The notes under the pieces were generated by a model. The model did not search any database. It was not told where the DNA came from and saw only the letters and a program-made list of their open reading frames with translations. This document shows, piece by piece, positions 1 to 8,828 of a DNA stretch of 46,753 bases. A program made the position numbers and the translations under genes. Positions within the stretch are counted from its first letter, which is position 1; the number at the start of each line of letters is the position of its first letter. This stretch comes from [Mycobacterium] nativiensis (GTDB lineage Bacteria; Actinomycetota; Actinomycetes; Mycobacteriales; Mycobacteriaceae): the NCBI RefSeq assembly GCF_020172685.1, contig NZ_CP083986.1:2116496-2163248 (forward strand). Reading direction: 5' to 3'.

Positions 1-19
1 AGATGTGTATAAGAGACAG
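1..19 (+). other. Nextera/Tn5 mosaic-end adapter (artefact)
   Basis: The first 19 bases, AGATGTGTATAAGAGACAG, are exactly the Tn5 transposase mosaic end used in Nextera libraries. Its reverse complement closes the window. This is residual library adapter and not genomic DNA. Read in frame it gives the peptide Met-Cys-Ile-Arg-Asp-Arg, so any ORF starting in it is spurious. Confidence 0.98.
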
Positions 20-671
20 GTGCCGGGGCCGGCGCAGCCGCGGGCGCGGCCGCGGACGCCGAACCGATCTTGGCCAGCTCACCGCCGACCTCGACGGTGG
101 CGTCCTCTCCGGCGGTGATCGACAGCAGGGTGCCCGCCACCGGAGACGGGATCTCGGTGTCGACCTTGTCGGTGGAGACCTCCACCAGCGGCTCGTCGAC
201 GGCAACCGAATCGCCGACCTGCTTGAGCCAGCGTGTCACGGTGCCCTCGGTGACCGACTCGCCCAACTCGGGCATCAGCACCGGGGTGCCGCCGCCGGCG
301 GGCGCCGGAGCGGGAGGTGCCGGAGCGGGGGGTGCGGCAGGTGCCGGCGCGGGCGCGGCAGGAGCGGGCGCGGGCGCCGCCGGTGCGGGCTCGGCCGCGG
401 GTGCCGGCGCGGCGGGCGCCGCAACGGCCTCGCCGGCCTCGCCGATCACCGCCAGCTCGCCGCCGACCTCGACCGTGTCGTCCTCCTGGGCGATGATCTT
501 GGTCAGCACGCCCGAGGCCGGTGCCGGAATCTCGGTGTCGACCTTGTCGGTGGACACCTCCAACAGCGGCTCGTCGACCTCGACCGTGTCGCCCTCCTTT
601 TTGAGCCAGCGGGTCACGGTTCCTTCGGTGACGCTCTCACCGAGGGCGGGCATCTGGACTGAGAAGGCCAT
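20..671 (-). CDS. dlaT: Dihydrolipoyllysine acyltransferase E2, N-terminal part
   Basis: This is the E2 core component of the mycobacterial pyruvate dehydrogenase (and peroxynitrite reductase) complex, cut off by the contig end after about 217 codons. Two lipoyl domains are visible. Each starts with a [18 protein letters not shown] segment and carries the lipoylation motif [10 protein letters not shown], placing the lipoyl lysines at about K43 and K169. A flexible Ala/Pro linker of about 35 residues joins them. The peripheral-subunit-binding and catalytic domains lie outside the window. The start ATG at 671 has a GAGGAG ribosome site 9 nt upstream. The two-lipoyl layout matches M. tuberculosis DlaT. 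The gene is divergent from the membrane-protein gene at 904. Confidence 0.95.
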
Positions 672-719
672 CGTTGTTGACTCCTCGCTCGATCGGTCGC
701 TGCACGTCGTTCCCTGGAT

Positions 720-733
720 ACCACTTCAGTGGT
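720..733. promoter_or_regulatory. 6-2-6 inverted repeat upstream of dlaT
   Basis: ACCACT-TC-AGTGGT is a perfect 6-bp inverted repeat about 50 bp upstream of the dlaT start, in the 232-bp gap between dlaT and the divergent membrane-protein gene. It could be an operator, but a repeat this short also arises by chance. No other convincing element or small gene was seen in that gap except the -10 at 891. Confidence 0.25.
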
Positions 734-890
734 GAAGCGGTGGCGGTGCCCAGGCGGACTGTCGAAAACCATCCTGTCATTTCGGAGTCACCGGCACACA
801 CCGAGGTGGCCGTCGAGCCCTTGCCGGCACTGTGCAGTGGCGGGCGCGACGCAGTCTGTTAAAGCGCCACAGCCGCCGCTGAAGCGTCAC

Positions 891-896
891 TAATAT
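891..896 (+). promoter_or_regulatory. -10 element TAATAT, leaderless start
   Basis: TAATAT fits the mycobacterial -10 consensus TANNNT and ends 7 nt before the ATG at 904. Transcription would begin at or next to the start codon. There is no Shine-Dalgarno sequence before this ATG, which agrees with a leaderless mRNA. Confidence 0.5.
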
Positions 897-903
897 CTCG
901 CGG

Positions 904-1788
904 ATGCCCGTTGAGCACTGTCAGCTGTGGACCGGCTTCGACATATCCATCGTGGCCCGCAACTATGCGCAACTGGCCGGTGTGCTGGCCGGTTTCGCGT
1001 TCGTCGTCATCAATCTGGTGCTCGACCGTGCGTACCGGCGTCGCGGCGACGGCGTTCCCGATCCACGCGAGGTCGAGCACGAGACCCTCACCGGCGTTGC
1101 GCTGATGAACGCATTTCTCGGGCTGTTCCTGGCTGCCGTGCAATACAGTCTGCTGGCCGGTGAACAGGGTTGCGCGGTGACCAGCGGCCGCGCCATGTCC
1201 GCAGAACTGTTGGGCGGCATATCTTTTGTGGCCGCGCTCTACATTCTGCTGTACGCCATCGTGCAGTTCGTGTCGGGAAGCGCGGGCGCGCTGATCAGAC
1301 ACTGCGTGTTCATCGTGGCGGTCCTGGTCCCGCCGATCGCGGTGTTCTTTGTGGAGGCGACGCTGACGGACCTGGCGCTCTCGCTGGGAGACCCGCAGAC
1401 GCGTCGGCCGTTGCAGCCGCTGTGGGACGACGCCAACCGGCTCTCCCTGCCCATCACGGCGGCCATCGCAGTCGCCTGCGCGATCGGATGGTTCCTCGGG
1501 CGCGGGAGACGGCGCAGCGAATCGCCGATCGGACCGATGGCTGGACGTATTCGGACGGCCTTTCCGTATTTGAGCACCATCGTGATCATCGCGGCGATCA
1601 TCCGTTCGATGGCGGCGCTGCCGAAGACCGATGCAGCGGCCCACCTCGGCTCGACCGAAGCCTGGCTCTGGGTCGTCGTGTTCGCGGTATTGATGCTCGT
1701 TCAAAGTGCGGCGCTGTCGTTCCAACAAGGTGTTGAAAACCCGTACCGCCCTGCGCGACAGACCGAGCGCGTCCAGAGCACCCCCTGA
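904..1788 (+). CDS. Multi-pass membrane protein of unknown function
   Basis: I do not recognise the family of this 294-residue protein. About seven hydrophobic segments are visible, near residues 19-37, 64-86, 100-121, 130-150, 182-199, 222-241 and 257-277. A basic loop (GRGRRRSES) lies before the sixth. I see no catalytic motif, signal peptide or lipobox. The ATG at 904 is the only sensible start, with a TAATAT -10 element 7 nt upstream and no ribosome site. It lies between dlaT (divergent) and pepA (convergent, 12 bp gap), where M. tuberculosis carries ephD, which is absent here. It is therefore a lineage-variable insertion in a conserved neighbourhood. GC content looks like its neighbours, so recent foreign origin is not evident. 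Function cannot be inferred. Confidence 0.75.
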   Translation: MPVEHCQLWTGFDISIVARNYAQLAGVLAGFAFVVINLVLDRAYRRRGDGVPDPREVEHETLTGVALMNAFLGLFLAAVQYSLLAGEQGCAVTSGRAMSAELLGGISFVAALYILLYAIVQFVSGSAGALIRHCVFIVAVLVPPIAVFFVEATLTDLALSLGDPQTRRPLQPLWDDANRLSLPITAAIAVACAIGWFLGRGRRRSESPIGPMAGRIRTAFPYLSTIVIIAAIIRSMAALPKTDAAAHLGSTEAWLWVVVFAVLMLVQSAALSFQQGVENPYRPARQTERVQSTP

Positions 1789-1800
1789 CACCCGGCCGCC

Positions 1801-3348
1801 TTATCCGTTCGCGGCGATGTCTTCCAGTACCGCGAACATGGTGCGGGTCGGCACCCCGGTCCCGCCCTTGCCGGTGTAGCCCCAGGCGCCGCCGGAGTTA
1901 TAGGCCGGCCCGGCGACATCGATGTGCACCCAGTCGACGCCGTCGGCCACGAACTCGCGCAGGTACACCCCGGCGACCAGCATCCCGGCGAACCGCTGAC
2001 CACTGACGTTGGCCAGGTCGGCCACCGTCGACTTGAGGTCCTCCTTGAGCTCGTCGGGCAGCGGCATCGCCCAACCGTTTTCGCCCACGTTTTGGGAGAT
2101 CGCCGCCACCCGGTCGCGGAACTCGTCTGAGCCCATCACTCCGGGGATGCGGGCGCCGAGCGCCACCGTCTGCGCGCCGGTCAGCGTCGAGGTCTCGATC
2201 AGATAATCCGGGTTGTCCTCGCAGGCCCGAACGATCGCGTCGGCCAGGACCAGCCGGCCCTCGGCGTCGGTGTTGAGCACCTCGACGGTGATGCCGCCGT
2301 ACTGGGTGAGCACGTCGCCGGGGCGCTGCGCGGTCGATGACGGCATGTTCTCGGCCATCGGCACGGTCGCGGTGACATCGATCGGCAGACCCCGACGCGC
2401 GGCCAGCGCCACGGTGGCGATCACCGCGGCCGCCCCGCCCATGTCGGAGGTCATGTGGTGCATGGACGCGGCGGGTTTGATCGAGATGCCGCCGGTGTCG
2501 AACGTGATGCCCTTACCCACCAGCGCGACCTTCTTCGCGCCGTCCGGGCGCTCGAGCAGGCGCGACCCGTGGTGGGTCAGCCGGACCAGCCGCGGCGGGC
2601 GCGACGAACCCTTGCCGACGCCGACCACGCCGCCGTAGCCCGCGTCGGCCAGTTGCTGCTCGTCGAGCACCTCGACGTCCAGGCCGGCGGCTTCGCCCAG
2701 CGCGCGGGCCCGGTCGGCGAACTCGGCCGGAAACAGGTGACTCGGCGGGGTGTTGACGAAGTCGCGCGCGGTGGCCACCGCGGCGGCGATGTCGGTGCCG
2801 CGCGCCGCCTGCGCCTCGGCGTCGGCCGCGGTGGACAGCACGGTCACGGAGCCCAGGCCCGGTTCCTTGGGGGCGGTCTTGTCACTGCGGAACGCGGTGA
2901 AGCGGTAGGCGCCGAGCAGCAGTCCTTCGACACCGGCGGCGAGTACCCCGTCACCGGGCAGTCCGCCCAGCGCGCTGATCACCGTCGCGGTGCCGTTGAG
3001 CGCACGTGCCGCACCGCCGGCCGCCTTGCGGACCGTGTCGGCCGGCCAGGAATCCTGCGGTTTGCCCAGCCCGACGGCCAGCACGCTGGCCACCGGCAGC
3101 GACGCCACCACCAGCCGGGTCAGCTGCTCGCTGCCGCCCTTGGCGCCCACAGCGCGCAGACCGGCCTCGATCTCGGCGACCGCATCGGCGGGCAGCGCCG
3201 GCTCGGTTGCGGCGACCGAGGCGCCGCCGGACTCGGAGTCGTCATCGGCCGCAATCACCGGGACGATCAGCACCGCTTCGTCGGCGCTCGACGGCAGCTC
3301 TGCGGTGACGGTGACGGCGGGGGACTGGTAACCGGGTTCGGTGCTCAC
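1801..3348 (-). CDS. pepA: Leucyl aminopeptidase (M17)
   Basis: This is a cytosolic M17 aminopeptidase that removes N-terminal residues with two divalent metal ions. The C-terminal catalytic half shows [10 protein letters not shown] (metal-binding Lys and Asp), a GGAAAV segment, and the family signature NTDAEGRL with its Asp and Glu ligands. The N-terminal half is the variable regulatory domain. Length is 515 residues, the size I recall for the M. tuberculosis protein. I chose the GTG at 3348 because it sits 6 nt after TAGGGTGG, the same spacing found at gcvT. An in-frame ATG at 3354 directly abuts that motif and is less likely. The open frame continues upstream to 4212 only as a shadow of the cyclase gene. 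It lies 11 bp downstream of the cyclase stop and is probably co-transcribed. Confidence 0.93.
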   Translation of the reverse strand: MSTEPGYQSPAVTVTAELPSSADEAVLIVPVIAADDDSESGGASVAATEPALPADAVAEIEAGLRAVGAKGGSEQLTRLVVASLPVASVLAVGLGKPQDSWPADTVRKAAGGAARALNGTATVISALGGLPGDGVLAAGVEGLLLGAYRFTAFRSDKTAPKEPGLGSVTVLSTAADAEAQAARGTDIAAAVATARDFVNTPPSHLFPAEFADRARALGEAAGLDVEVLDEQQLADAGYGGVVGVGKGSSRPPRLVRLTHHGSRLLERPDGAKKVALVGKGITFDTGGISIKPAASMHHMTSDMGGAAAVIATVALAARRGLPIDVTATVPMAENMPSSTAQRPGDVLTQYGGITVEVLNTDAEGRLVLADAIVRACEDNPDYLIETSTLTGAQTVALGARIPGVMGSDEFRDRVAAISQNVGENGWAMPLPDELKEDLKSTVADLANVSGQRFAGMLVAGVYLREFVADGVDWVHIDVAGPAYNSGGAWGYTGKGGTGVPTRTMFAVLEDIAANG

Positions 3349-3359
3349 AGGCATCCACC

Positions 3360-4448
3360 CTAGCGATTCGACGCCAGCCGCAGCTCGTACGCCGTGATGG
3401 GTTCGTCGAAGCCCTTGAGCGTCAACGGTTCCTGAAGGACCGCCTCCCACCCCGGCAGGCTCGGGCATATTTCGGCGGCGGCGAGGATCTGGTTGGGTGC
3501 CGCGGCGTCCACCAGTCGGGCGGCCAGGTTGACCGGGGTGCCGAAGTAGTCGCCGTTGATCGCCAGCACCTCGCCGTGGGCCAGGCCGGCACGCACCTGA
3601 AGCCCGGCCGCCCGGGCCTTCGGATGGTTGACCAGATCGACTGCCGCCTTGGCCAGCAGCTGCGGCGTCGAGCTCACCCACATCACCGCGTCGCCGATGA
3701 ACTTGACCACCCGCCCGCCGTCGGCGTGCACCACGTCGGCGACGCTGCCGCCGAACTCGGTGAGCAGGGCCGCCAGCTCCGCGGCGGTCAGCACCTGGGT
3801 CAGCGTGGTGAAACCGGTCAGGTCGGCGAACCCGACACCGCACACGATGCTCGCCGACGGCCCGCCTTCGAGGCCCTCGAGGAAGGTCCGGTGGCTGACC
3901 TGGTGCTGGCGATGGACGGCATCGATCATGGCGCCGATGCGGGGGATGTACTCCGCGACCGACCGCCAGGCCCGCGCGGTGCGGAGCTCGCTTTGGGTGT
4001 GACCCAGCCAGACGTTGGGTTCGGTGAGCCGGATCATCGATGACTCGGCCTCGGCCAGGCGCGCCATGGTCGCCCCGAGGACCCGTAGGAAGCCGTCCAC
4101 GGGCTCTCCGAGGTAGGAGCGCATCTCGATCCAGGTCGCCAGTCCGTCGACGTCGGCCTGGCTCAGCGCCGGCGTGTCGGAGTTGGCGACGCTGAGCCCG
4201 AGCATCGTCCACGCCCGCTCAACCTCGCAGACGGGAACTCCCAGGGCCTCGGCGGCGGCCTGGAACGAGTAGATCGGCGGCCCCGAGCGCCCCACCTCGT
4301 CGCCGGCCAGCCCGAACAACCGGCCTCGCCGGTCGGCGTCGGCCATCTGCTCGACGGTGAAGCCGAGATCGTTCAGATACTCCACCAGGCCGGCGCGTTC
4401 CCGCGCATCGGCGATTCCCGCTGCTTCGAGCGCCTCCCAGTCGACCAT
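3360..4448 (-). CDS. Class III adenylyl cyclase (Rv2212-like)
   Basis: This soluble enzyme makes cAMP from ATP. The N-terminal half, about residues 1-190, is helical and matches the regulatory region of M. tuberculosis Rv2212, which I recall as pH- and fatty-acid-responsive. The C-terminal cyclase homology domain, about 195-355, shows the first metal Asp in FADLTGFT, the adenine-selecting Lys with the second metal Asp in [10 protein letters not shown], and the transition-state Asn/Arg in TPVNLAARL. All key catalytic residues appear present, so it should be active as a homodimer. Length is 362 residues. The ATG at 4448 lies 32 bp from the divergent gcvT start. pepA follows closely on the same strand. 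Confidence 0.9.
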   Translation of the reverse strand: MVDWEALEAAGIADARERAGLVEYLNDLGFTVEQMADADRRGRLFGLAGDEVGRSGPPIYSFQAAAEALGVPVCEVERAWTMLGLSVANSDTPALSQADVDGLATWIEMRSYLGEPVDGFLRVLGATMARLAEAESSMIRLTEPNVWLGHTQSELRTARAWRSVAEYIPRIGAMIDAVHRQHQVSHRTFLEGLEGGPSASIVCGVGFADLTGFTTLTQVLTAAELAALLTEFGGSVADVVHADGGRVVKFIGDAVMWVSSTPQLLAKAAVDLVNHPKARAAGLQVRAGLAHGEVLAINGDYFGTPVNLAARLVDAAAPNQILAAAEICPSLPGWEAVLQEPLTLKGFDEPITAYELRLASNR

Positions 4449-4480
4449 CCCTCCCAGTGTGCCGATTAGGGTGGTTTGAC

Positions 4481-5575
4481 GTGAGCGAACTGCAACACGG
4501 ACCCCTGGAAGATCGCCACCGCGAGCTGGGCGCCAGCTTCGCCGAGTTCGGCGGCTGGCTGATGCCGGTGTCGTATGCCGGCACCGTCGCCGAGCACAAC
4601 GCCACCCGCAGCGCGGTGAGCCTGTTCGATGTCAGCCATCTGGGCAAGGCGACCGTGGCGGGCCCGGGAGCGGCGGAGTTCGTCAACAAGACGCTCACCA
4701 ACGACCTGAACCGGATCGGGCCGGGTAAGGCGCAATACACGTTCTGCTGCAACGAGTCCGGTGGGGTCATCGACGACCTGATCGCGTACTACGTCGCCGA
4801 TGACGAGATCTTCCTGGTGCCCAACGCTGCCAACACCGCGGCGGTGGTGGCCGCTCTGCAGGCGGCGGCCCCGGCGGGGCTGACGATCACCGACGAGCAC
4901 CGTTCACGCGCGGTGCTGGCGGTGCAGGGGCCGCAGGCGACCGAGGTGCTGGCCGGTCTGGGCCTGCCGACCGAGATGGATTACATGGGCTTCGCGGACG
5001 CCTCCTACGACGGCGTGCCGGTCCGGGTGTGTCGCAGCGGCTACACGGGCGAACACGGCTACGAACTGCTGCCGGCCTGGGAGAAGGCGGGCGTGGTGTT
5101 CGACGCGCTGGTGGCCGCGGTCACCAAGCTCGGGGGAGAGCTGGCCGGTCTGGGTGCCCGTGACACGCTGCGCACCGAGATGGGATACCCGCTGCACGGC
5201 CACGAACTGTCGCCGACGATCTCGCCGCTGCAGGCCCGTTGCGGCTGGGCGATCGGGTGGAAGAAGGAGGCCTTCTTCGGTCGCGAGGCACTGCTGGCCG
5301 AGAAGGAGGCCGGTCCGGCACGGCTGTTGCGCGGGCTGCGTGCGACCGGTCGGGGCGTGCTGCGGGCCGAGTTGGCGGTGCTCGACGGCGACCGGCAGGT
5401 GGGGACCACCACCTCGGGTACGTTCTCGCCGACGTTGAAGGCCGGTATCGCGCTGGCGCTGATCGATGCCGACGCCGACATCGCAGACGGCGCGCAACTC
5501 ACCGTCGACGTGCGCGGCCGTGCGGTCGAGTGCGAGGTGGTAAAGCCGCCGTTTGTGACGGCAAAAACCCGCTAG
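4481..5575 (+). CDS. gcvT: Aminomethyltransferase, glycine cleavage T protein
   Basis: GcvT transfers the methylene group from aminomethyl-lipoyl H protein to tetrahydrofolate, releasing ammonia. The 364-residue protein begins with the typical [21 protein letters not shown] segment, followed by [10 protein letters not shown] and the folate-binding core containing [10 protein letters not shown]. The C-terminal barrel ends near KPPFV. The chosen GTG at 4481 lies 6 nt after TAGGGTGG. A GTG at 4457 would add eight residues (MCRLGWFD) not expected in the family. TAGGGT at 4467-4472 could instead be a -10 element, so the transcript may have only a very short leader. No glycine riboswitch is possible in the 32-bp gap. 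gcvH and gcvP are not nearby. ilvE follows after 23 bp but seems to have its own promoter. Confidence 0.95.
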   Translation: MSELQHGPLEDRHRELGASFAEFGGWLMPVSYAGTVAEHNATRSAVSLFDVSHLGKATVAGPGAAEFVNKTLTNDLNRIGPGKAQYTFCCNESGGVIDDLIAYYVADDEIFLVPNAANTAAVVAALQAAAPAGLTITDEHRSRAVLAVQGPQATEVLAGLGLPTEMDYMGFADASYDGVPVRVCRSGYTGEHGYELLPAWEKAGVVFDALVAAVTKLGGELAGLGARDTLRTEMGYPLHGHELSPTISPLQARCGWAIGWKKEAFFGREALLAEKEAGPARLLRGLRATGRGVLRAELAVLDGDRQVGTTTSGTFSPTLKAGIALALIDADADIADGAQLTVDVRGRAVECEVVKPPFVTAKTR

Positions 5576-5586
5576 CGCACCGCATA

Positions 5587-5592
5587 TACAAT
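5587..5592 (+). promoter_or_regulatory. -10 element TACAAT of ilvE, leaderless
   Basis: TACAAT ends 6 nt before the ilvE ATG and no ribosome site is present. This spacing would place the transcription start on the A of the start codon. Confidence 0.6.
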
Positions 5593-5598
5593 CGCTGC

Positions 5599-6705
5599 AT
5601 GAAAAGCGGCCTCCTCGAGTTCCACGTGTCGGTCACAGCGAACCCGACCCCGGACGAGGTGCGCGAATCCATTTTGGCGGACCCGGGTTTCGGTAGGTAC
5701 CACACCGATCACATGGTGTCGATCGACTACACCGTGGACGCGGGTTGGCACAACGCCCGGGTGATGCCCTACGGGCCGATCGAGCTGGACCCGTCGGCGA
5801 TCGTCCTGCACTACGCGCAGGAGGTGTTCGAGGGGCTCAAGGCCTACCGCTGGACGGACGGCTCGATCGTGTCGTTCCGGCCCGAGGCCAACGCGGCCCG
5901 GATGCGGGCGTCGGCTCGCCGGCTGGCGATCCCGGAGCTTCCCGACGAACTGTTCATCGAGTCGCTGCAGCAGCTGATCGCGGTGGATTCGGCCTGGGTG
6001 CCGGCGGCCGGCGGCGAGGAGTCGCTGTATCTGCGGCCCTTCATCTTCGCCACCGAGCCGGGGCTGGGCGTGCGTCCGGCCAACGAATACCGCTGCCTGG
6101 TGATGGCCTCGCCGGCCGGCGCGTACTTCAAGGGCGGCATCAAACCGGTCAGTGTGTGGCTGTCCACGGAGTACGTGCGGGCCTGCCCGGGCGGCACCGG
6201 CGCCGCCAAGTTCGGCGGCAACTACGCCGCGTCGCTGGTGGCCCAGGCGCAGGCCGCCGACAACGGCTGCGACCAGGTGGTGTGGCTGGATGCGGCCGAA
6301 CGCCGCTATGTCGAGGAGATGGGCGGGATGAACCTGTTCTTCGTCTTCGGCACCGGCGGATCGGCCCGGTTGGTGACGCCGGAGCTGTCCGGCTCCCTGC
6401 TGCCCGGTATCACCCGGGATTCGTTGCTGCAGTTGGCAACCGACGCGGGATTCGCGGTCGAGGAACGCAAGATCGACGTCGATGAATGGCGGGACAAGGC
6501 TGCTACCGGGGAGATCACCGAGGTCTTCGCGTGTGGCACCGCCGCCGTCATCACGCCGGTGTCGCAGGTCAAATCCGCCGAGGGGGAGTTCACCATCGCC
6601 GACGGCCAGCCCGGTGAGGTCACCATGGCGCTGCGCGACACCCTGACCGGAATCCAGCGCGGCACCTTCGCCGACACCCACGGCTGGATGGCCCGGCTGG
6701 ACTGA
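5599..6705 (+). CDS. ilvE: Branched-chain amino acid aminotransferase
   Basis: IlvE is a PLP-dependent fold-type IV aminotransferase that makes leucine, isoleucine and valine from their 2-oxo acids, and also contributes to methionine regeneration in mycobacteria. The 368-residue length equals the M. tuberculosis enzyme as I remember it. The PLP lysine is K204 in [12 protein letters not shown]. The [23 protein letters not shown] segment and the [14 protein letters not shown] phosphate/cofactor segment are both present. The ATG at 5599 is supported by homology and by the TACAAT -10 element 6 nt upstream. The frame remains open far into gcvT, but that extension is a shadow. It lies 23 bp after gcvT. 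Confidence 0.97.
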   Translation: MKSGLLEFHVSVTANPTPDEVRESILADPGFGRYHTDHMVSIDYTVDAGWHNARVMPYGPIELDPSAIVLHYAQEVFEGLKAYRWTDGSIVSFRPEANAARMRASARRLAIPELPDELFIESLQQLIAVDSAWVPAAGGEESLYLRPFIFATEPGLGVRPANEYRCLVMASPAGAYFKGGIKPVSVWLSTEYVRACPGGTGAAKFGGNYAASLVAQAQAADNGCDQVVWLDAAERRYVEEMGGMNLFFVFGTGGSARLVTPELSGSLLPGITRDSLLQLATDAGFAVEERKIDVDEWRDKAATGEITEVFACGTAAVITPVSQVKSAEGEFTIADGQPGEVTMALRDTLTGIQRGTFADTHGWMARLD

Positions 6706-6711
6706 GCGGCC

Positions 6712-6726
6712 CGGAGCTCAGCTCCG
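6712..6726. terminator. Hairpin after ilvE and the small minus-strand ORF
   Basis: CGGAGCT-C-AGCTCCG is a perfect 7-bp inverted repeat just after the ilvE stop. It also spans the stop codon of the convergent 52-residue ORF. There is no T-tract, so it is at best a weak or Rho-assisted bidirectional terminator. Confidence 0.4.
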
Positions 6727-6876
6727 AGGATTCTGTGGGAGGTCTGGGTCTTCGGCCGCGGCCTGCCAATCCGAGGCTGGGTCGTCGTCGGGGTCGTCCG
6801 ACCGATCGTCGGCCCCCTCGCCTTTCGCTATGCGCGACTCCCGGCTTCGCTTGCTGTATCTGTGGTGGCGCGCCAT
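6718..6876 (-). CDS. Small charged protein, 52 residues, unknown
   Basis: This short frame is intact from an ATG at 6876 to a TGA at 6718. The start is preceded by GAGAGGA with a 7-nt spacer, one of the better ribosome sites in the window. The protein has a strongly basic N-terminus (MARHHRYSKRSRESRIAKG), a run of acidic residues (DDRSDDPDDDP) around residues 26-35, and a Trp-containing acidic tail ending in PQNPRS. It has no membrane segment or cysteine. The bipolar charge suggests a disordered nucleic-acid- or protein-binding peptide, which is inference. It lies downstream of cobS on the same strand, with an AT-rich, probably regulated promoter region between them (6914-6940). It may be a conserved short mycobacterial gene that length cut-offs miss. 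I cannot name a family. Confidence 0.6.
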   Translation of the reverse strand: MARHHRYSKRSRESRIAKGEGADDRSDDPDDDPASDWQAAAEDPDLPQNPRS

Positions 6877-6913
6877 CGATCTGTCCTCTCGCGGACTGGC
6901 GCCTTCACGCCGC

Positions 6914-6940
6914 TTGTTAATACTGGTTCTATTTTCACAA
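6914..6940. promoter_or_regulatory. Imperfect palindrome in AT-rich promoter region
   Basis: TTGTTAATA (6914-6922) and TATTTTCACAA (6930-6940) form an imperfect inverted repeat; read outward, the halves are TTGTTAATA and TTGTGAAAATA. This is the most AT-rich spot in the 308-bp gap between ilvE and cobS. On the minus strand it lies 38-64 bp upstream of the start of the 52-residue ORF, and -10-like sequences (CAGTAT, TATTAA) fall within it. The arrangement suggests a promoter with an overlapping TetR-like operator. Confidence 0.4.
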
Positions 6941-7013
6941 ACCTACCCTGGAGCTATGACACCGGGTGGGAGAAAGTCTATGACTTCGGAGAAATGTAAC
7001 CTGTCGCGTGCCG

Positions 7014-7745
7014 TCAGAGCGCGGCAAACAGCACGGCGGCCAGTGCCGTCGTCCATTCGACGGCGGCGCCCAGCACATCGCCGGTGACCCCACCCAGTCG
7101 GCGCACGCAGTGGGCGACGAACACGCCGGCGCAGCCGAGCGCTACCGCGACGACGACCGGTCCCTGCCACGGAACCGGGCCCACGGTCACCGATGCGGCG
7201 GCCAGGGCCAACGTCCAGGCCACCGCCACGGCAATCGGCTGACTGCCGGCCACCGTGGCGCCCAGCGCGCTGCCCGCTGCGGCGGGCACCGAACGCAGAC
7301 ACGCCAGCACCGCCGTCACCCGGCCGGCGGCGACCGCGACCACGATCCCCGCCGGGTTCAGCATCGGAAACGCCAGCGCCTGCAGCCCGATCACCAGCAC
7401 CACCGCGACCACGCCGAACGGGCCGGTCGATCCCTCACGCATCACCCGCAAGGCCTGCGGGGCCGGCCGGTAGCAACCCAGGCCGTCGGCGGTGTCGGCC
7501 ACCCCGTCGATGTGCAGGCCTCGAGTCGCCGCCAGCAGCGCGGCCACCGCCAGCAGGCCCGCCAGGGCGCTGCCCGGGCCGAAGGCCAGCTCAGCGGCCC
7601 AGACGACCCCCGCTGCCAGCGCCCCCAACCCGGCCCCGACCACCGGCAGCGCCGTCAGCGCCCCGCGCCCCGGCGGACGGCCGGCAGCACCGGGCAGGCG
7701 CACGGCCGTCCCGAACGCGACCGCCGCCGCCAGCGACCGGATCAC
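7014..7745 (-). CDS. cobS: Adenosylcobinamide-GDP ribazoletransferase
   Basis: CobS is the integral-membrane cobalamin synthase that joins adenosylcobinamide-GDP to alpha-ribazole (phosphate) in the last steps of B12 assembly. The 243-residue protein is almost entirely hydrophobic helices. It shows the conserved acidic motif [13 protein letters not shown] around residues 70-82, followed by REGSTGPFG. The GTG at 7745 overlaps the cobT stop as GTGA, which fixes the start. The open frame upstream of it to 7961 is a cobT shadow. It is the last gene of the DUF3043-cobT-cobS operon. It ends at 7014, about 137 bp before the small ORF on the same strand. Confidence 0.94.
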   Translation of the reverse strand: MIRSLAAAVAFGTAVRLPGAAGRPPGRGALTALPVVGAGLGALAAGVVWAAELAFGPGSALAGLLAVAALLAATRGLHIDGVADTADGLGCYRPAPQALRVMREGSTGPFGVVAVVLVIGLQALAFPMLNPAGIVVAVAAGRVTAVLACLRSVPAAAGSALGATVAGSQPIAVAVAWTLALAAASVTVGPVPWQGPVVVAVALGCAGVFVAHCVRRLGGVTGDVLGAAVEWTTALAAVLFAAL

Positions 7746-8806
7746 TGGTCGGCCTGATCGGCCGGCCCGGACACGCCCGCCTCGGCGAACGTCGACATCG
7801 ACGCCAGCGTCGCCACCGCGGCACGCAGCATCGGCAGCGCCACCGCGGCGCCGGAGCCCTCGCCCAACCGCATCCGCAGGTCGAGGATGGGCTCCAATCC
7901 CAGTGCTGCGCAGGCCAGCGCGTGGGCCGGCTCGGGGGAGCGGTGGCCGACCTGCCACCATGCTCGCGCGCCCGGGGCCAGCCGATCGGCGACCAGGGCG
8001 GCGGCCGTGGACGCCAGGCCGTCGAGCAGCACCGGGGTGCGCCGGACCGCGGCCTGGGCGCAGAACCCGGCCAGCGCCGCCAGGTCGGCGCCGCCGCAGC
8101 AGCGCAGCAGCCCGAGCGGATCGGATCGCTGCGATCGGGACCGGAACAGCGCGTCGCGTACCGCCGCGGTCTTGCGTGCCCAGCCGGCGTCGTCGATCCC
8201 GGTGCCGTAGCCGACCGCCTCGACCGGCTCGGCGCCGGTCAGCGATGCGACCAAAGCCGTTGCGACAGTGGTATTCCCAATGCCCATGTCGCCGGGTATG
8301 AGCAGGTCTGCGCCGGCATCGACCTCGTCGTCGGCGATCCGGCGGCCGGCGTCCACCGCGGCGAAGGCCTGCTGCGGGGTCAGGGCGTCCTCATGGGCGA
8401 TGTCTCCACTGCCGCGGCGTACCTTGTACGCGCTGATCGCACCCGAGGTCTCGGCGTCGAACTCGGCGTCGACAGCCATGTCGACCACCCGGACCCCTGC
8501 GCCGGCGACGGCGGCCAGCGCGTTGATGGCCGCCCCGCCGCGATCGATGTTGGTCACCATCTGGGCGGTGACCTGCGGCGGATAGGCCGACACCCGGGCG
8601 CGGGTGACCCCGTGGTCACCGGCGAACACCACGATCCGGACCCGCTCGAACTGCTGTGGCGGGCAATAACCTTGGCATGAGGCCACCCACACCGACAGAT
8701 CCTCGAGGCGGCCCAGCGAGCCCGTCGGTTTGGTCAGGCGGTCCTGCCGCGCACGGGCGGCGGCGGCCACCGTCGCATCGGGCGGGCTGACCGCGGGGAA
8801 GTCCAT
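7742..8806 (-). CDS. cobT: Nicotinate-nucleotide-dimethylbenzimidazole phosphoribosyltransferase
   Basis: CobT activates the lower-ligand base by making alpha-ribazole phosphate from nicotinate mononucleotide and 5,6-dimethylbenzimidazole, supplying the CobS substrate. The 354-residue sequence shows the N-terminal [13 protein letters not shown] segment, the FAGDHGV phosphate-binding stretch, GDMGIGNTT, a central [10 protein letters not shown], and the C-terminal RLGEGSGA containing the catalytic glutamate. All are typical of active enzymes. The ATG at 8806 is 22 bp downstream of the DUF3043 gene and has no strong ribosome site, so translation may depend on the upstream gene. Its TGA overlaps the cobS GTG. 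No cobalamin riboswitch is visible. Confidence 0.96.
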   Translation of the reverse strand: MDFPAVSPPDATVAAAARARQDRLTKPTGSLGRLEDLSVWVASCQGYCPPQQFERVRIVVFAGDHGVTRARVSAYPPQVTAQMVTNIDRGGAAINALAAVAGAGVRVVDMAVDAEFDAETSGAISAYKVRRGSGDIAHEDALTPQQAFAAVDAGRRIADDEVDAGADLLIPGDMGIGNTTVATALVASLTGAEPVEAVGYGTGIDDAGWARKTAAVRDALFRSRSQRSDPLGLLRCCGGADLAALAGFCAQAAVRRTPVLLDGLASTAAALVADRLAPGARAWWQVGHRSPEPAHALACAALGLEPILDLRMRLGEGSGAAVALPMLRAAVATLASMSTFAEAGVSGPADQADQ

Positions 8807-8828
8807 GATCGTCGGCCCCGAGCCGAAC

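Noticed and set aside
290..430. GC-rich tandem repeat near the left end as a repeat element
   Set aside because: It encodes the Ala/Pro linker between the lipoyl domains of dlaT and is explained by that.
3..662. Plus-strand frame starting Met-Cys-Ile-Arg-Asp-Arg
   Set aside because: Its start lies in the adapter and its body is antisense to the dlaT lipoyl domains.
1801..4212. 803-codon minus-strand frame covering pepA and more
   Set aside because: Only the part from 3348 down is aminopeptidase. The rest is out-of-frame shadow of the adenylyl cyclase gene, which has its own intact frame and motifs.
4449..4480. Glycine riboswitch before gcvT
   Set aside because: Only 32 bp separate the divergent starts, too little for the aptamer.
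6956..7087. Plus-strand frame MTPGGRKSMTSEK running into cobS
   Set aside because: Overlaps the cobS 3' end antisense, turns Arg-rich at once and lacks a good ribosome site.
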